A stretch of DNA of 64,000 nt from Bradyrhizobium canariense. GTDB lineage: Bacteria > Pseudomonadota > Alphaproteobacteria > Rhizobiales > Xanthobacteraceae. Where the stretch lies: assembly GCF_018130465.1 (NCBI RefSeq), contig NZ_JAFCKJ010000016.1, forward strand, positions 124,001 through 188,000, read 5' to 3'. The notes under the pieces are model-generated. The model was not told where the DNA came from and searched no databases. It saw only the letters and a list, made by a program, of their open reading frames with translations. This document shows, in pieces, positions 9,093-17,935 of the stretch (positions are counted from its first letter, which is position 1; each line of letters opens with the position of its first letter). Position numbers and translations under genes: made by a program.

Positions 9093-10088
9093 CTAGGCCG
9101 CCGCCTCCGCCGGCGCGCGCGCACCGACATGCGCAATCGCATCGCGCAGCACTTCGAGGCCGGCGCCCGGCTTCACCCCCTGCTCGGCAAGATGGCGGCG
9201 GAAGGCGCGCGCGCCGGGCACGGCGTGGAATGCGCCGACGAAATGCCTCGTCATGGAGTGCAACCGCGTGCCGCGCGCGAGTTGCTGTTCGATATAGGGC
9301 ATCATCGCCTCGAGCGCATCCTGCATCGAGGCATGCGGCGCCGCATCGCCGAAAATGTCGGTATCGACCGAGAGCAGCCGCCATGGCTCCTGATAGGCGG
9401 CCCGTCCGAGCATCGCGCCGTCGACGTGATCGAGATGTGCTTTTGCCTCGTCAATGCCGGGGATGCCGCCGTTGATGATGACAGGCACATCGGGCATCGC
9501 GCGCTTGAGGCGATAGACGCGATCATAGTCGAGCGGCGGGATGTCGCGATTCTCCTTCGGTGACAAACCGTTGAGCCATGCTTTCCGGGCATGAACGATA
9601 AGCGCATCGCAGCCGGAGGCGACGACCGCGCGCGCAAGCTTGTCGAGCGCGACTTCCGGATCCTGGTCGTCGATGCCGATGCGGCACTTCACGGTGACGG
9701 GCACGGCAACCGCACGCTTCATCGCCTCGACGCACCTCGCCACGAGATCAGGCTCTGCCATGAGGCAAGCCCCGAAACGGCCGTCCTTCACGCGGTCGGA
9801 GGGGCAGCCGACATTGAGGTTGATCTCGTCATAACCGAACTCCTCGCCGATCCGCGCCGCCAGCGCGAGCTCGCCCGGACCCGACCCGCCGAGCTGAAGC
9901 GCCACCGGGTGCTCGACCACGTCGAACCCAAGCAGCCGCTTCCGGTCACCATGAATGATGGCACCCGGGGTCAGCATCTCCGTATAGAGCAGCGCCCGCC
10001 TCGTCAGGTGACGGTGGAACACCCGGCAATGCCGGTCGGTCCAATCCATCATGGGCGCCACGGAAAAGCGATAGTCTTGATATTTCAA
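9093..10088 (-). CDS. dusA: tRNA-dihydrouridine synthase A
   Basis: FMN enzyme that reduces uridine to dihydrouridine in the tRNA D-loop. Family marks are SVAPMMDWTDRHCR at the start, YTEMLTPGAIIHGDR, ALQLGGSGP, INLNVGCPSDRVKDGRFGAC (with the catalytic Cys) and VIINGGI. The product is 331 residues, normal length. The 5' end is odd: an in-frame stop lies six codons upstream and the only start before the first motif is a TTG at 10088 with a weak ribosome site. dusA is a reported integration target for genomic islands, and a recombinase gene lies 132 bases away, so the first codons may come from the integrated element. Confidence 0.93.
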   Translation of the reverse strand: MKYQDYRFSVAPMMDWTDRHCRVFHRHLTRRALLYTEMLTPGAIIHGDRKRLLGFDVVEHPVALQLGGSGPGELALAARIGEEFGYDEINLNVGCPSDRVKDGRFGACLMAEPDLVARCVEAMKRAVAVPVTVKCRIGIDDQDPEVALDKLARAVVASGCDALIVHARKAWLNGLSPKENRDIPPLDYDRVYRLKRAMPDVPVIINGGIPGIDEAKAHLDHVDGAMLGRAAYQEPWRLLSVDTDIFGDAAPHASMQDALEAMMPYIEQQLARGTRLHSMTRHFVGAFHAVPGARAFRRHLAEQGVKPGAGLEVLRDAIAHVGARAPAEAAA

Positions 10089-10125
10089 CAGTTTATCTTA
10101 CTCTTCAATGGGATGAACAGCGAAC

Positions 10126-10218
10126 GTGTGCACTCCAAACTAGACGAAATTGCACACGTTTGTACCCGTTTTGACCTCTCAGTGCACACATAGTGCACAC
10201 GAAAGTCGGAGTGCACAC
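10126..10218. repeat. Array of five GTGCACAC motifs between dusA and the integrase
   Basis: Copies lie at 10126-10133 (inverted), 10151-10157 (7 of 8 bases), 10182-10189, 10193-10200 and 10211-10218. The last ends two bases before the integrase GTG start. The placement suits arm-type recombinase sites or an operator for the integrase gene. Which of these it is cannot be told from sequence. Confidence 0.6.
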
Positions 10219-10220
10219 GC

Positions 10221-11315
10221 GTGGCGACCTTCACACAAATGGCATCCGGAAATTGGCGCGTCCAGGTCCGCCGCAAGACCCGCTATGTGGCCGAGACGTT
10301 CCGGAGACGCAAGGATGGCGAAGAGTGGGCCCTCGAAATGGAGCGCAACATCGACCGCAACGGTTCGGCTAAGCCACGCGCCGCACGGAACGTTCGCACG
10401 TTTGGCGACCTCATCGACGTACATGACGACGACATGCACGAAGTTGGAAAGCCCCCTCGCCGTTCAAAAGCTGCTGTGATGGCGTCGCTCAAGGCCGAGC
10501 TCGGCAGTGTGAAACTTCCCGCGCTCAATCGAGAGCGGCTGATCGAGTTCGGAAGGAAGCGCGCCAAACAAGGCGCTGGTCCCGCAACGTTGGCAATCGA
10601 TTTGTCGTTCATCCGGACAATCATAACGCATGCCGCTGCGGTCCATGGCATCGAGGTTTCAGCCGAGGAAGCCCGCCTCGCGCGCGTCGCGTTAAGCCAC
10701 CTCAATTTGGTCGGAAAGAGCAAGGAGCGTGACCGACGGCCCACGCAAGACGAGCTCGACGAGCTAATTGAATACTTTGAGACGAACCGTCGGCAATTCA
10801 TACCGATGGGGCGGATCGTCAGATTTGCCGTCGCAACGACATTGCGCCAGGAAGAGATTTGCAAGCCCGAGTGGCCGCTGGTCGACATGAAAAAGCGGCT
10901 GGTGGTCATTCAGGACAGAAAGGACCCGAGGAATAAGGATGGAAATGACCAGAAAGTGCCTTTGCTCAACCTAACGGGCTATGACGCGTGGGAAGTCGTG
11001 CTTCAGCAGCGAATTGTGACTCGAGGGTATGGGCGAGTCTTTCCCCATAACCATAGATCCGTAAGTGCGGCATTCACCCGGGCGTGCGATGAACTCAAGA
11101 TCGAAGATCTGCACTTCCACGATCTACGTCACGAGGGGACGAGCCGTCTGTTCGAAGCGGGACTTCCAATCGAAAAGGTGGCACTGGTCACCGGCCACAA
11201 GGATTGGCGGCAGCTCCAGCGCTATACCAACCTCAAAGTCGAAGATCTTATCAAGCTGCAGTACGCCCAGCAGCCGTCGATGGAAGAATTCATGGCGACG
11301 TTAGCTGCCTCTTAG
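10221..11315 (+). CDS. Tyrosine recombinase (phage/island-type integrase)
   Basis: Site-specific recombinase of 364 residues. The N-terminal half has the AP2-like arm-binding start (SGNWRVQVRRKTRYVAETF) and a core-binding SAM-like domain. The catalytic half carries the first Arg in TTLRQEEI, the H-x-x-R box in FHDLRHEGTSRL, a second His in VTGHKDW and the Tyr nucleophile in LQRYTNL. All key residues are present, so it may be active. The start is a GTG at 10221 inside the repeat-rich leader; the conserved MATFTQ head supports it. It faces away from dusA and marks the left end of the accessory region. No excisionase was recognised next to it. Confidence 0.92.
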   Translation: MATFTQMASGNWRVQVRRKTRYVAETFRRRKDGEEWALEMERNIDRNGSAKPRAARNVRTFGDLIDVHDDDMHEVGKPPRRSKAAVMASLKAELGSVKLPALNRERLIEFGRKRAKQGAGPATLAIDLSFIRTIITHAAAVHGIEVSAEEARLARVALSHLNLVGKSKERDRRPTQDELDELIEYFETNRRQFIPMGRIVRFAVATTLRQEEICKPEWPLVDMKKRLVVIQDRKDPRNKDGNDQKVPLLNLTGYDAWEVVLQQRIVTRGYGRVFPHNHRSVSAAFTRACDELKIEDLHFHDLRHEGTSRLFEAGLPIEKVALVTGHKDWRQLQRYTNLKVEDLIKLQYAQQPSMEEFMATLAAS

Positions 11316-11687
11316 ACGATCAAGCCTGCTTGCGGCAAACCTAATCACGAATACCGAGGGGAGTTGCCAAGGTTGAGGGTTGAGCGAGTCCCTGCCCTTG
11401 TACGCAGCGCGGCCAACAAAAAGATAGCAAAGCTTTTCCTCCATCACCGTGGTGCCGCTCAGCAAGACCACCTCGTGGCTCCAGTCGAACTGGTAGGCTT
11501 CGCCGGTCCAGGATTTCGGGTAGGACGAGATCAGCATCGACGTATCGCCGTTCAGGCGCAGATAGGCAAAACGCTGAAAGCCGAGCCGCTGGGTTAATCG
11601 CATTCCGACACGTTCAAATGCTTCCGCGTCAGTCGCGGTCTGAATCGCATCCACGAATTCTTGGAAGATATTTTCGATGACTTTCAA
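11301..11687 (-). pseudogene. LuxR-type autoinducer-binding domain remnant
   Basis: The first 62 or so residues (FVDAIQTATDAEAFER, QRLGFQRFAYLRL, LISSYPKSWT) match the start of the autoinducer-binding domain of rhizobial LuxR regulators. After that the similarity stops, and the rest of this 128-residue frame is not recognisable. The helix-turn-helix domain is absent. The frame overlaps the end of the integrase by 15 bases, on the opposite strand. I take it as a regulator cut by insertion or deletion; a small stand-alone domain protein is a less likely reading. Confidence 0.6.
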
Positions 11688-11920
11688 GGTAGCACCAATA
11701 TCTTCGAGATCAGCCGATCTTCGTCATATCCAACGCCAATCAGCGGCTCCGACGGTGTCGCATTGCCCGCATTACCGAGCGGAGCTTCACCGCCAGAATT
11801 TCATCGAGGCTACTGACGACATACCGCGAGGACCCATCGTCGTAAGTCCTGGCGACAATCGAGGTCACTCCCCCTGACACGACGCAACGTGTGCTCGAAG
11901 AGCCGGCAAAGCAATGACCC

Positions 11921-12700
11921 TCAATGGCTGGTCCGGCGTAGCGGCAGCCAACGCGTGAGCGCAACTTCGGCCAGCTCGACTGCCGCGTAGACGCCCAGAC
12001 CGAGAAATGAGAGTGCAAACAAGGCTGCAAAGGCGAGCGGCGTGTTGAGTTGCGAAGTTGCACTGAGCAGCAGATAGCCAAGGCCTTTGCTCGAGCCCAT
12101 GAACTCACCGATCACTGCGCCGATAACGGCGAGTGTGACTGCCACTTTCGCCCCCGTCAGCACAAAGGGCAATGCGGCAGGAAACTACACTTTATAGAAG
12201 GTTTGCCACGGCGATGCCTTAAGACTGCGTGCCAGGTCGATCAGTTGCGGCGGCGTTGAGCGCAGCCCGGCGGCCGTGTCGATGATGATCGGAAAGAACG
12301 CGACCAGCCAGACGATAGCGAGCTTCGATTCCAGCCCGGTACCGAGCCAAACCAAAACGATAGCGGCCAACGCGACCTTGGGTACGGACTGTAGCGCCAC
12401 CAGAAGGGGATAGAACATCAGATTGAGCGGTCGCGAGTTGGCTATCGCCACAGCCAGCGGCAGCCCAACGGCCATCGCAAGCGCGAAGCCGAGCAAAGTT
12501 TCCGTCAGTGTCACCCACCCTTCACGCAGCAAAAGTCCGAAGCTGTCGGCGAACGCAACGATCACCGCGTCGGGCGACGGCAGCACCGCCTCAGGAATCT
12601 TGAACAGCACACACAGCATCGCCCAGGTGGCGACGATGATAACTGCCCCCGCAAGGGGATATCCAATTCGCGATCGGGTCTCGTTGCTTATCATGCTCAA
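11921..12700 (-). pseudogene. NitT/TauT-type ABC transporter permease with a premature amber stop
   Basis: The frame encodes a 260-residue permease of the SsuC/TauC type: five to six membrane spans and the EAA-like loop LIDLARSLKASPWQTFYKV. It is interrupted by one in-frame TAG at 12185-12187 in the middle of that loop; reading resumes in the same frame as FPAALPFVLTGAKVAVTL. Families of this type have a coding residue at this point, so a single C-to-T change (CAG to TAG) is the simplest cause. The likely starts are the ATG at 12694 or TTG at 12700. No ATPase or binding-protein gene is adjacent. Confidence 0.85.
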
Positions 12701-12861
12701 TGCTCACGGCCGGATGGAGCTAGCAAGCCGAGCGCTTCGCTGGCACGACGCTCGGCGTCGGCAAATGCGGCGGTAAACCGGCAAGCCTGATTGCGCGGAG
12801 CTGGAATGCCGGCCCGGAATTCAGTGCTGACCCGCGGCGCCGACGCGTAAACACCACCACC

Positions 12862-13653
12862 TTAGGCTGAAGGCATGACGGCGGTAGTGCCACCGTCCAC
12901 GGCAAGTATCTGACCCGTGATATGCTTCCCCGCGTCGCTTGCGAAAAGCAGCGCGGCACCTTTCAGATCATCGTCGTCGCCGATCCGCTGGAGCGGAACG
13001 CCCGAGATTAGTTTTTCCATTCCAACCGATTCCAGCGTACCGTTGGTCATCTTGGATGGAAAGAATCCCGGAGCAAGTGCATTGACCGTGATGCCGTGAC
13101 GGCCCCAGCTTCCCGCCAGCGCGCGAGTAAAATTCACGACGGCACCTTTGCTGGTATTATAGGCAATCGTCTGCATCGCTCCGACACTGCCGCGCAGTCC
13201 GGCTATTGATGCAAGGTTGATGATGCGGCCATATCGGTTCGGAATCATGGATCGTTTGCCGATCTGCTGGCTGAGTAGAAACAGCGCACGCACGTTCAGA
13301 TTCATCACCTTGTCCCAAGCCTCCATCGGATGATCTTCGGTAAGCGCTCCCCAAGTCGCACCAGCATTGTTGACAAGAATGTCCACACGCCCGTGCCTTG
13401 CCATGGCTTCGTCCGCCAGCCGCTTGACGTCCTCGTCCTTTGCGTTGTCTGCGGCAATCCAGTCTGACTGGATTCCAGCATTCGCAAGGTGAGCTTGCGC
13501 CTTCTCGAGATCGGCGGCTTTGCGCGACGAGATGATGACCTTCGCGCCATATTCACCGAGAGCCTCCGCAATCTGAAGTCCCAATCCGCGCGATCCTCCG
13601 GTGACGAGCACGGTCCTGCCGCTCAGATCAAATGCAGTCCGTAAGCTACCCAT
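12862..13653 (-). CDS. Short-chain dehydrogenase/reductase
   Basis: Classical SDR of 263 residues, NAD(P)-dependent. The cofactor motif TGGSRGLGLQIAEAL is near residue 18, followed by LVNNAGATWG, catalytic Ser in INLASIAG and the active-site YNTSK. The C-terminal block TGQILAVDGG is intact. Proteins this similar often act on 3-oxoacyl or polyol substrates, such as gluconate 5-dehydrogenase, but the substrate is open. The ATG at 13653 is chosen because AAGGAGGAGGC stands right before it. A palindrome at 13731-13748 may control it. It lies between two decayed genes. Confidence 0.9.
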   Translation of the reverse strand: MGSLRTAFDLSGRTVLVTGGSRGLGLQIAEALGEYGAKVIISSRKAADLEKAQAHLANAGIQSDWIAADNAKDEDVKRLADEAMARHGRVDILVNNAGATWGALTEDHPMEAWDKVMNLNVRALFLLSQQIGKRSMIPNRYGRIINLASIAGLRGSVGAMQTIAYNTSKGAVVNFTRALAGSWGRHGITVNALAPGFFPSKMTNGTLESVGMEKLISGVPLQRIGDDDDLKGAALLFASDAGKHITGQILAVDGGTTAVMPSA

Positions 13654-13730
13654 GCCTCCTCCTTGCGGTTTCACTGGCAGTGCTCTGCCCCGATTCAGGT
13701 TCAGGGCAGTCGGATTCAATTTATTTAGTT

Positions 13731-13748
13731 ACGTACTATTCAGTATGT
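13731..13748. promoter_or_regulatory. Inverted repeat upstream of the SDR gene
   Basis: ACGTACTATTCAGTATGT has 7-base arms matching at six positions around a 4-base centre, 80 bases before the SDR start. The form suits a TetR-type operator, but it differs from the three ACTGNNCAGT sites of the local TetR set. Confidence 0.4.
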
Positions 13749-13840
13749 TGTCAATCACGGCTGTATTGCATGGCAACGATGCCGACTATCTATTTGATAT
13801 GAGAGATAAAGCGTTATGCGGACGCGACCTCACAGCTGCA

Positions 13841-14458
13841 ATCACTGATCAAACGGACCGCGAGCTTGAACTGTTGCTGGCCTCGGAGCCTGTTCGGAAA
13901 CCCGATGCCGACGACGTCGTTGTGCGCATCAACGCAACCCCCATCAATCCATCCGACGTCGGCCTTCTGTTTGGAGCTGCCGACTTGAGCTCGGCAACAC
14001 AAAGCGGGATTTCTGGTCAACCCGCAGTCGCCGCCCCGATATCACCGCCCGCCATGCGCGCGCTTGCTGCGCGCGTCGGCGTTGCGCTTTCTGACGGAGC
14101 GCCAGAGGAGGATGGAGCATCGGCCCACATCAATTCCTTGACCGCACTTGGCATGGCCGAAACGATGCGAAGCGAAGGGCGCACGGCGCTCGTGCACACC
14201 GCCGCGGCATCCAATCTCGGACAAATGCTCAACAGGATCTGCATGCGCGACGGCATCGGCCTGGTCAATATCGTTCGCAACCGGAAACAGGCGAAGTTGC
14301 TGAAATCAATCGGCGCGAGCTATATCTGCGATTCTACGCTGCCGAGCTTTTTCTCCGATCTTACGGAAGCCTTGACCGCGACCGGAGCAACATTGGCCTT
14401 CGATGCCATCGGCGGCGGCAAGATCGCCGGACAGATCCTGACTTGCATGGAGGCTGAA
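13841..14458 (+). pseudogene. Zinc-binding-type dehydrogenase (MDR) remnant with internal deletion
   Basis: The frame resembles a two-domain MDR oxidoreductase: DDVVVRINATPINPSDVGLL at the start, LTALGMAETM, the cofactor segment LVHTAAASNLGQMLNRICM and ATLAFDAIGGGKIAGQIL. The piece between MRALAARVGVAL and DGASAHINSL is missing about 50 residues expected in full homologues, at about 14095. Similarity ends after QILTCMEA, so the C-terminal quarter is lost as well. No clear start codon with a ribosome site is present. I read it as dead, although the frame stays open to 14593. Confidence 0.75.
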
Positions 14459-14593
14459 GTAAATTGGGCTGGCAGCGGCGCCGCTGTCGCAATGGCTGCA
14501 TGCTGGCTTGAGACAAGCGGGGCTCGAGGCAGTCCTGCTCGAAACGCGACATGTGAAGGCCGCATCTCGATCCAAGTAACCGGCCTTCCATAG

Positions 14594-14853
14594 TCAATCC
14601 AAAGCTTTTGCTATCTCGTGAGTTTCCCCGCCCGAGGCTCGTTGAACCTCGGCCGCTGCCTGCCAATGCGTCCGCAGGAGCCTCGCCAGCTTTTCGTCCC
14701 CAACCTGCTTCCGCGTCATCAGCGAAATGCTCCATGAGGTGTTCGCTCGCGCTTGCTCGCGCATTCGCAACGCGCATTCGCAACGCGCATTCGCCCTCCC
14801 GGCAAGGTGGGGAACAGGCGGCACGAGCCCTTGCATTGCATTTCGGACGCCGC
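14594..14853. other. No gene supported
   Basis: Between the MDR remnant and the isomerase promoter, frames on either strand are short and compositionally odd, with a run of repeated GCGCATTCGCAA units near 14759-14794. Nothing recognisable was found. Confidence 0.5.
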
Positions 14854-14900
14854 TTGACATGGTAGGATACCGCATTTAACTTACTGACCAGTCAATATCT
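14854..14900 (+). promoter_or_regulatory. Promoter with TetR-type operator (site 1)
   Basis: TTGACA (14854-14859), a 17-base spacer and TAACTT (14877-14882) form a plausible sigma-70 promoter. The palindrome core ACTGACCAGT, inside the longer shared block 14878-14900, covers the -10 region. Sites 2 (28585) and 3 (30064) share this block, the latter at the promoter of the TetR gene. Repression of the isomerase/SDR pair by that regulator is inferred. Confidence 0.7.
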
Positions 14901-14981
14901 ATTATAGGATGCGCTCCTGTGTTCGGCGGCTATCGGAGCTGACTGATGGACGCGACCGACCGCCGTGGGGAGAAAGCGAAG

Positions 14982-15581
14982 ATGAGCAAGCAAATTGAGT
15001 TCTATTTCGACTTCGGTAGCCCCTACAGCTACCTCGCACAGACGCAGTTCAACAAACTGGCGGCAGATACGAAGGCCACCATCGTCTACATGCCAATAAA
15101 CGTCCTGGAATTGATGAAGGCGACGGGAAACACGCCCACGACGCTTGAGTGCAAGTCGAAGAGGAAATACGCCAAGAACGATCTGCAGCGCTGGGTGAAG
15201 AAGTACGGCATCGGTTGGGAGCCCAACCACAACTTCCGGCACATAGACCTCAACTTTCTGCTTCGCGGAGCGATCGCGGCGATCAAGCTAGGGGTGGGCG
15301 CCCACTTCGTATCGAAAGTGTTCGACGGTCTTTACGCTCAAGCGCTCGATCTCGGTGATGTCGGAATCCTCACGGACTTCCTGAACAAGAACGAGCTTCC
15401 CGCAGACAACATCATCGAGATGATGGCGCGGCCAGAGATTTTCGATGAACTCAAGGCTCGCAACAAGGCCGCCGAAGATGCCGGTCTGTTCGGCACGCCT
15501 ACGTTTCGGGTTGGAGAGGAGATTTTCTTCGGCAACGATCGGCTCTCATTCGTCGAAGCCGCAGCAAAGACGCAGGCATGA
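14982..15581 (+). CDS. DsbA-family / 2-hydroxychromene-2-carboxylate isomerase-like protein
   Basis: Kappa-class glutathione-transferase-like protein of 199 residues. It begins IEFYFDFGSPYSYLAQTQF, where the Ser of SPYSYL is the residue that activates glutathione in HCCA isomerases. The C-terminal part GLFGTPTFRVGEEIFFGNDR is the thioredoxin-fold cis-proline segment. HCCA isomerase acts in naphthalene breakdown; here a related ring-opening isomerisation is possible but not shown. The ATG at 14982 is preferred for the conserved MSK-IEFYFDF head; an in-frame ATG at 14946 also has a ribosome site. It overlaps the next SDR by four bases. A decayed second copy lies at 28742-29306. Confidence 0.88.
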   Translation: MSKQIEFYFDFGSPYSYLAQTQFNKLAADTKATIVYMPINVLELMKATGNTPTTLECKSKRKYAKNDLQRWVKKYGIGWEPNHNFRHIDLNFLLRGAIAAIKLGVGAHFVSKVFDGLYAQALDLGDVGILTDFLNKNELPADNIIEMMARPEIFDELKARNKAAEDAGLFGTPTFRVGEEIFFGNDRLSFVEAAAKTQA

Positions 15582-16285
15582 CCATGACAAAGCCAGTTTG
15601 TGTTATCACCGGCGTTGGTCCAGGTACGGGCAGCGCACTCGCGCGTCGCTTTTCTGGAGGCGACTATCATGTCGCTCTTCTGGCGCGCTCCGAGAAGCGC
15701 ATTCCGAAGCTGCAGGCTGAGCTGCCGGACGCATCCGCATATATCTGCGACGTCACGCAGGAATATCAGGTGAGCGAAACCGTCGCTAAAATCACTCGCG
15801 ACTACGGTGCGCCCGCGATCGCCATCCACAATGCAGTAGGCGGGACCTTTGGTAATTTTCTGGAAGTGGATCCGGCGGCTCTCGAGACGAACTTCAAAGT
15901 GAACACGATGGGGCTGCTTTACCTCGCCAGAGCGGTCGCTCCCGCGATGATCAAAGCGCAAAAAGGTGCCATCGTCGCGACTGGCAACACCTCCGCCTAT
16001 CGGGGAGTCGAAAGCTACGCCGCTTTTGCGCCGTCGAAGGCCGCGGAACGCATCCTGGCCGAATCGATGGCGCGGCATCTAGGGCCAAAGGGCGTCCATG
16101 TCGCCTTTCTGATGATCGACGCAGTCATCAACGTGCCATGGGCCCGCAAGATGTTCCAGGACAAGCCGGAAGAGTTCTTTGCTCAGCCGGCAACGATTGC
16201 GGATGAGATTTGGCATATATGCCATCAGCCTCGCTCCGCATGGTCGTTCAATTACGAACTCCGCCCCTACGGCGAGAAATGGTGA
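15578..16285 (+). CDS. Atypical short-chain dehydrogenase with Phe at the catalytic Tyr position
   Basis: SDR-fold protein of 235 residues, starting in an ATGA overlap with the isomerase gene, so the two are translationally coupled. The cofactor motif is ITGVGPGTGSALARRF. In place of the usual Y-x-x-x-K it has FAPSK in SYAAFAPSKAAERIL: the Lys is kept but the Tyr is Phe. The NNAG motif is HNAVGG. The C-terminus LRPYGEKW is matched by LRPSVETW in the SDR at 31739. A proton-relay Tyr is therefore missing, and classical alcohol oxidation is doubtful. Function is unknown; a role on a hydrophobic acyl or aromatic intermediate is inference from context. Confidence 0.88.
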   Translation: MTMTKPVCVITGVGPGTGSALARRFSGGDYHVALLARSEKRIPKLQAELPDASAYICDVTQEYQVSETVAKITRDYGAPAIAIHNAVGGTFGNFLEVDPAALETNFKVNTMGLLYLARAVAPAMIKAQKGAIVATGNTSAYRGVESYAAFAPSKAAERILAESMARHLGPKGVHVAFLMIDAVINVPWARKMFQDKPEEFFAQPATIADEIWHICHQPRSAWSFNYELRPYGEKW

Positions 16286-16505
16286 ACCCCTTCGATCGTT
16301 TCATCTCTCAATAGACCCTGGACCAAAGACGCCGGACGTGTGCCCGTATTGTTCGACTCGTCCGGCTCTTCAGCTGCCGACGACGTCAGAGCGCCGGCCA
16401 GCGACCAAGTGGCCGAAGATAATACGATCCCCGGGACACGCGGATTACGAGACGCATAGAGCCCCCGAAGGTTGGCAGGCGGCGTCGATCCTCTAACAGA
16501 TTTGT

Positions 16506-17597
16506 TTGCATTTCAGCGGGGGCTTATTGCTGTACACAAGACAGACGAATGGGAGCCGGCGCTTATCGTTTTGGATAGCCAAATCTTCGGCAATTAGGTC
16601 ATGGCTCGTCCGAACCGCCGTTCTGGCGCCAGGCTTGGTGGCTGCGTCTGTGATTTCGGTCTTGGCTGGTTACTTGCGGACGCTGCCGTACTTGTCCGTC
16701 GTCAGCCCTATGATGTTGGCGATGCTGATAGGGATAATCCTCGGCAATGTCGCAGGCCAACCAGCCTGGCTTAGAGACGGCATTCTGTTCAGTCAGCGGC
16801 GGTTACTCCGGATCGCCATCGTACTGCTCGGGCTTCAGCTCACTTTCGCCGAGATATCGAGGTTGGGCCCAACGGGCTTAGCCATTCTGGTTGCAGCACT
16901 GGCGTCGACCTTCGTCTTCACCGTGTGCGCTGCACGATTATTGCGCGTCGAAGAAAAGGTCGCCAAGCTGATAGCCGCGGGCACGTGCGTATGCGGCGCG
17001 TCAGCCGTGGTCGCGGCGAACGCCGTCTTGCGCGGAACGGAAGAGGACGTGACCTATGCGGTCGCATGCGTCACCATCTTCGGGACAGTCGCCATGTTCC
17101 TTTTTCCGTTGCTGCCTGAGCTTCTCCATCTGAATGCACGGGAGTTCGGGCTTTGGACCGGCGCTTCCGTTCACGAGGTTGCTCAGGTAGTTGCGGCTTC
17201 GTTTCAATACGGGCAGATCGCCGGCGAAACGGGCACGATCTCAAAATTGTCTCGGGTCATGATGCTCGCCCCGCTCGTACTTGCGATGGGTCTGCTTTCG
17301 CGTGGCCGCGACGAAGAAGGGAAAGAACCGGCAGGACGCGTACCGACGGCCCCATGGTTCGTCTTTGGCTTCATCGCAGCTACCTGCATCAACAGCATCG
17401 TCACCATCCCGGCAGAGATGAAATCGAATTTGGCATGGCTGACGACCTTCCTGCTGACGGCCGCGCTTGCCGCAATGGGAATGCATACCGACCTGTCCAA
17501 ACTGGGAAGCCGCGGCTTTCGTCCCGCGCTGCTTGGCTTACTTGCCTCCGTTTTCATAGCGGTGTTCACTATGGTTTGCATCAAGCTGTTTTATTGA
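16506..17597 (+). CDS. YeiH/UPF0324 family membrane protein
   Basis: Integral membrane protein of up to 363 residues with about ten hydrophobic spans. The family is annotated as putative sulfate exporter, with weak experimental backing. Diagnostic segments are MMLAMLIGIILGNV, the Cys-rich AGTCVCGASAVVAANAVL, and SVHEVAQVVAAS. No ATG lies before the first conserved span; the TTG at 16506 is the longest start, and nearby TTG codons (such as 16527) are alternatives. The gene stands 220 bases after the SDR and faces the saccharopine-like gene. A link to sulfonate or sulfite release in the nearby catabolic operons is possible but unsupported. Confidence 0.85.
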   Translation: MHFSGGLLLYTRQTNGSRRLSFWIAKSSAIRSWLVRTAVLAPGLVAASVISVLAGYLRTLPYLSVVSPMMLAMLIGIILGNVAGQPAWLRDGILFSQRRLLRIAIVLLGLQLTFAEISRLGPTGLAILVAALASTFVFTVCAARLLRVEEKVAKLIAAGTCVCGASAVVAANAVLRGTEEDVTYAVACVTIFGTVAMFLFPLLPELLHLNAREFGLWTGASVHEVAQVVAASFQYGQIAGETGTISKLSRVMMLAPLVLAMGLLSRGRDEEGKEPAGRVPTAPWFVFGFIAATCINSIVTIPAEMKSNLAWLTTFLLTAALAAMGMHTDLSKLGSRGFRPALLGLLASVFIAVFTMVCIKLFY

Positions 17598-17935
17598 GCA
17601 CAAGCGGCTGTCGTCGTTCACCTGCGTCCGACGTGACGGTTACGGCTCTGATGCAAGCCTCACATGCTAATTGGGCAATCCGCAAAAAAGCGGCCCGAGA
17701 TCGGAGATCCCGGACCAGTCTGGGAGGTTCGCACCCGTCAGTGCAATCCAAAGAACGGGCTAGACGATGATTGCAAATGCAACTCGAACGTCGGCGCGAG
17801 GAGCTGACCTCATCTGACTTCGTGGGAGTTATATCTGGAACGAACTCGATCGCTAGTAGAGCGCATTCCATGCCCATCCGATTCTACGGCCATGCGCGTC
17901 TTTTCTCAGAGACGATTTTCCTGCACTTGCGCCCC
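17598..17935. other. No gene supported between converging genes
   Basis: This stretch separates the YeiH-type gene from the leftward reductase. I saw no gene, RNA or strong terminator hairpin in it. Confidence 0.5.

Noticed and set aside
17690-17760. tRNA-like stretch with GGTTCGCACCC
   Set aside because: No acceptor stem or anticodon arm can be folded around it.
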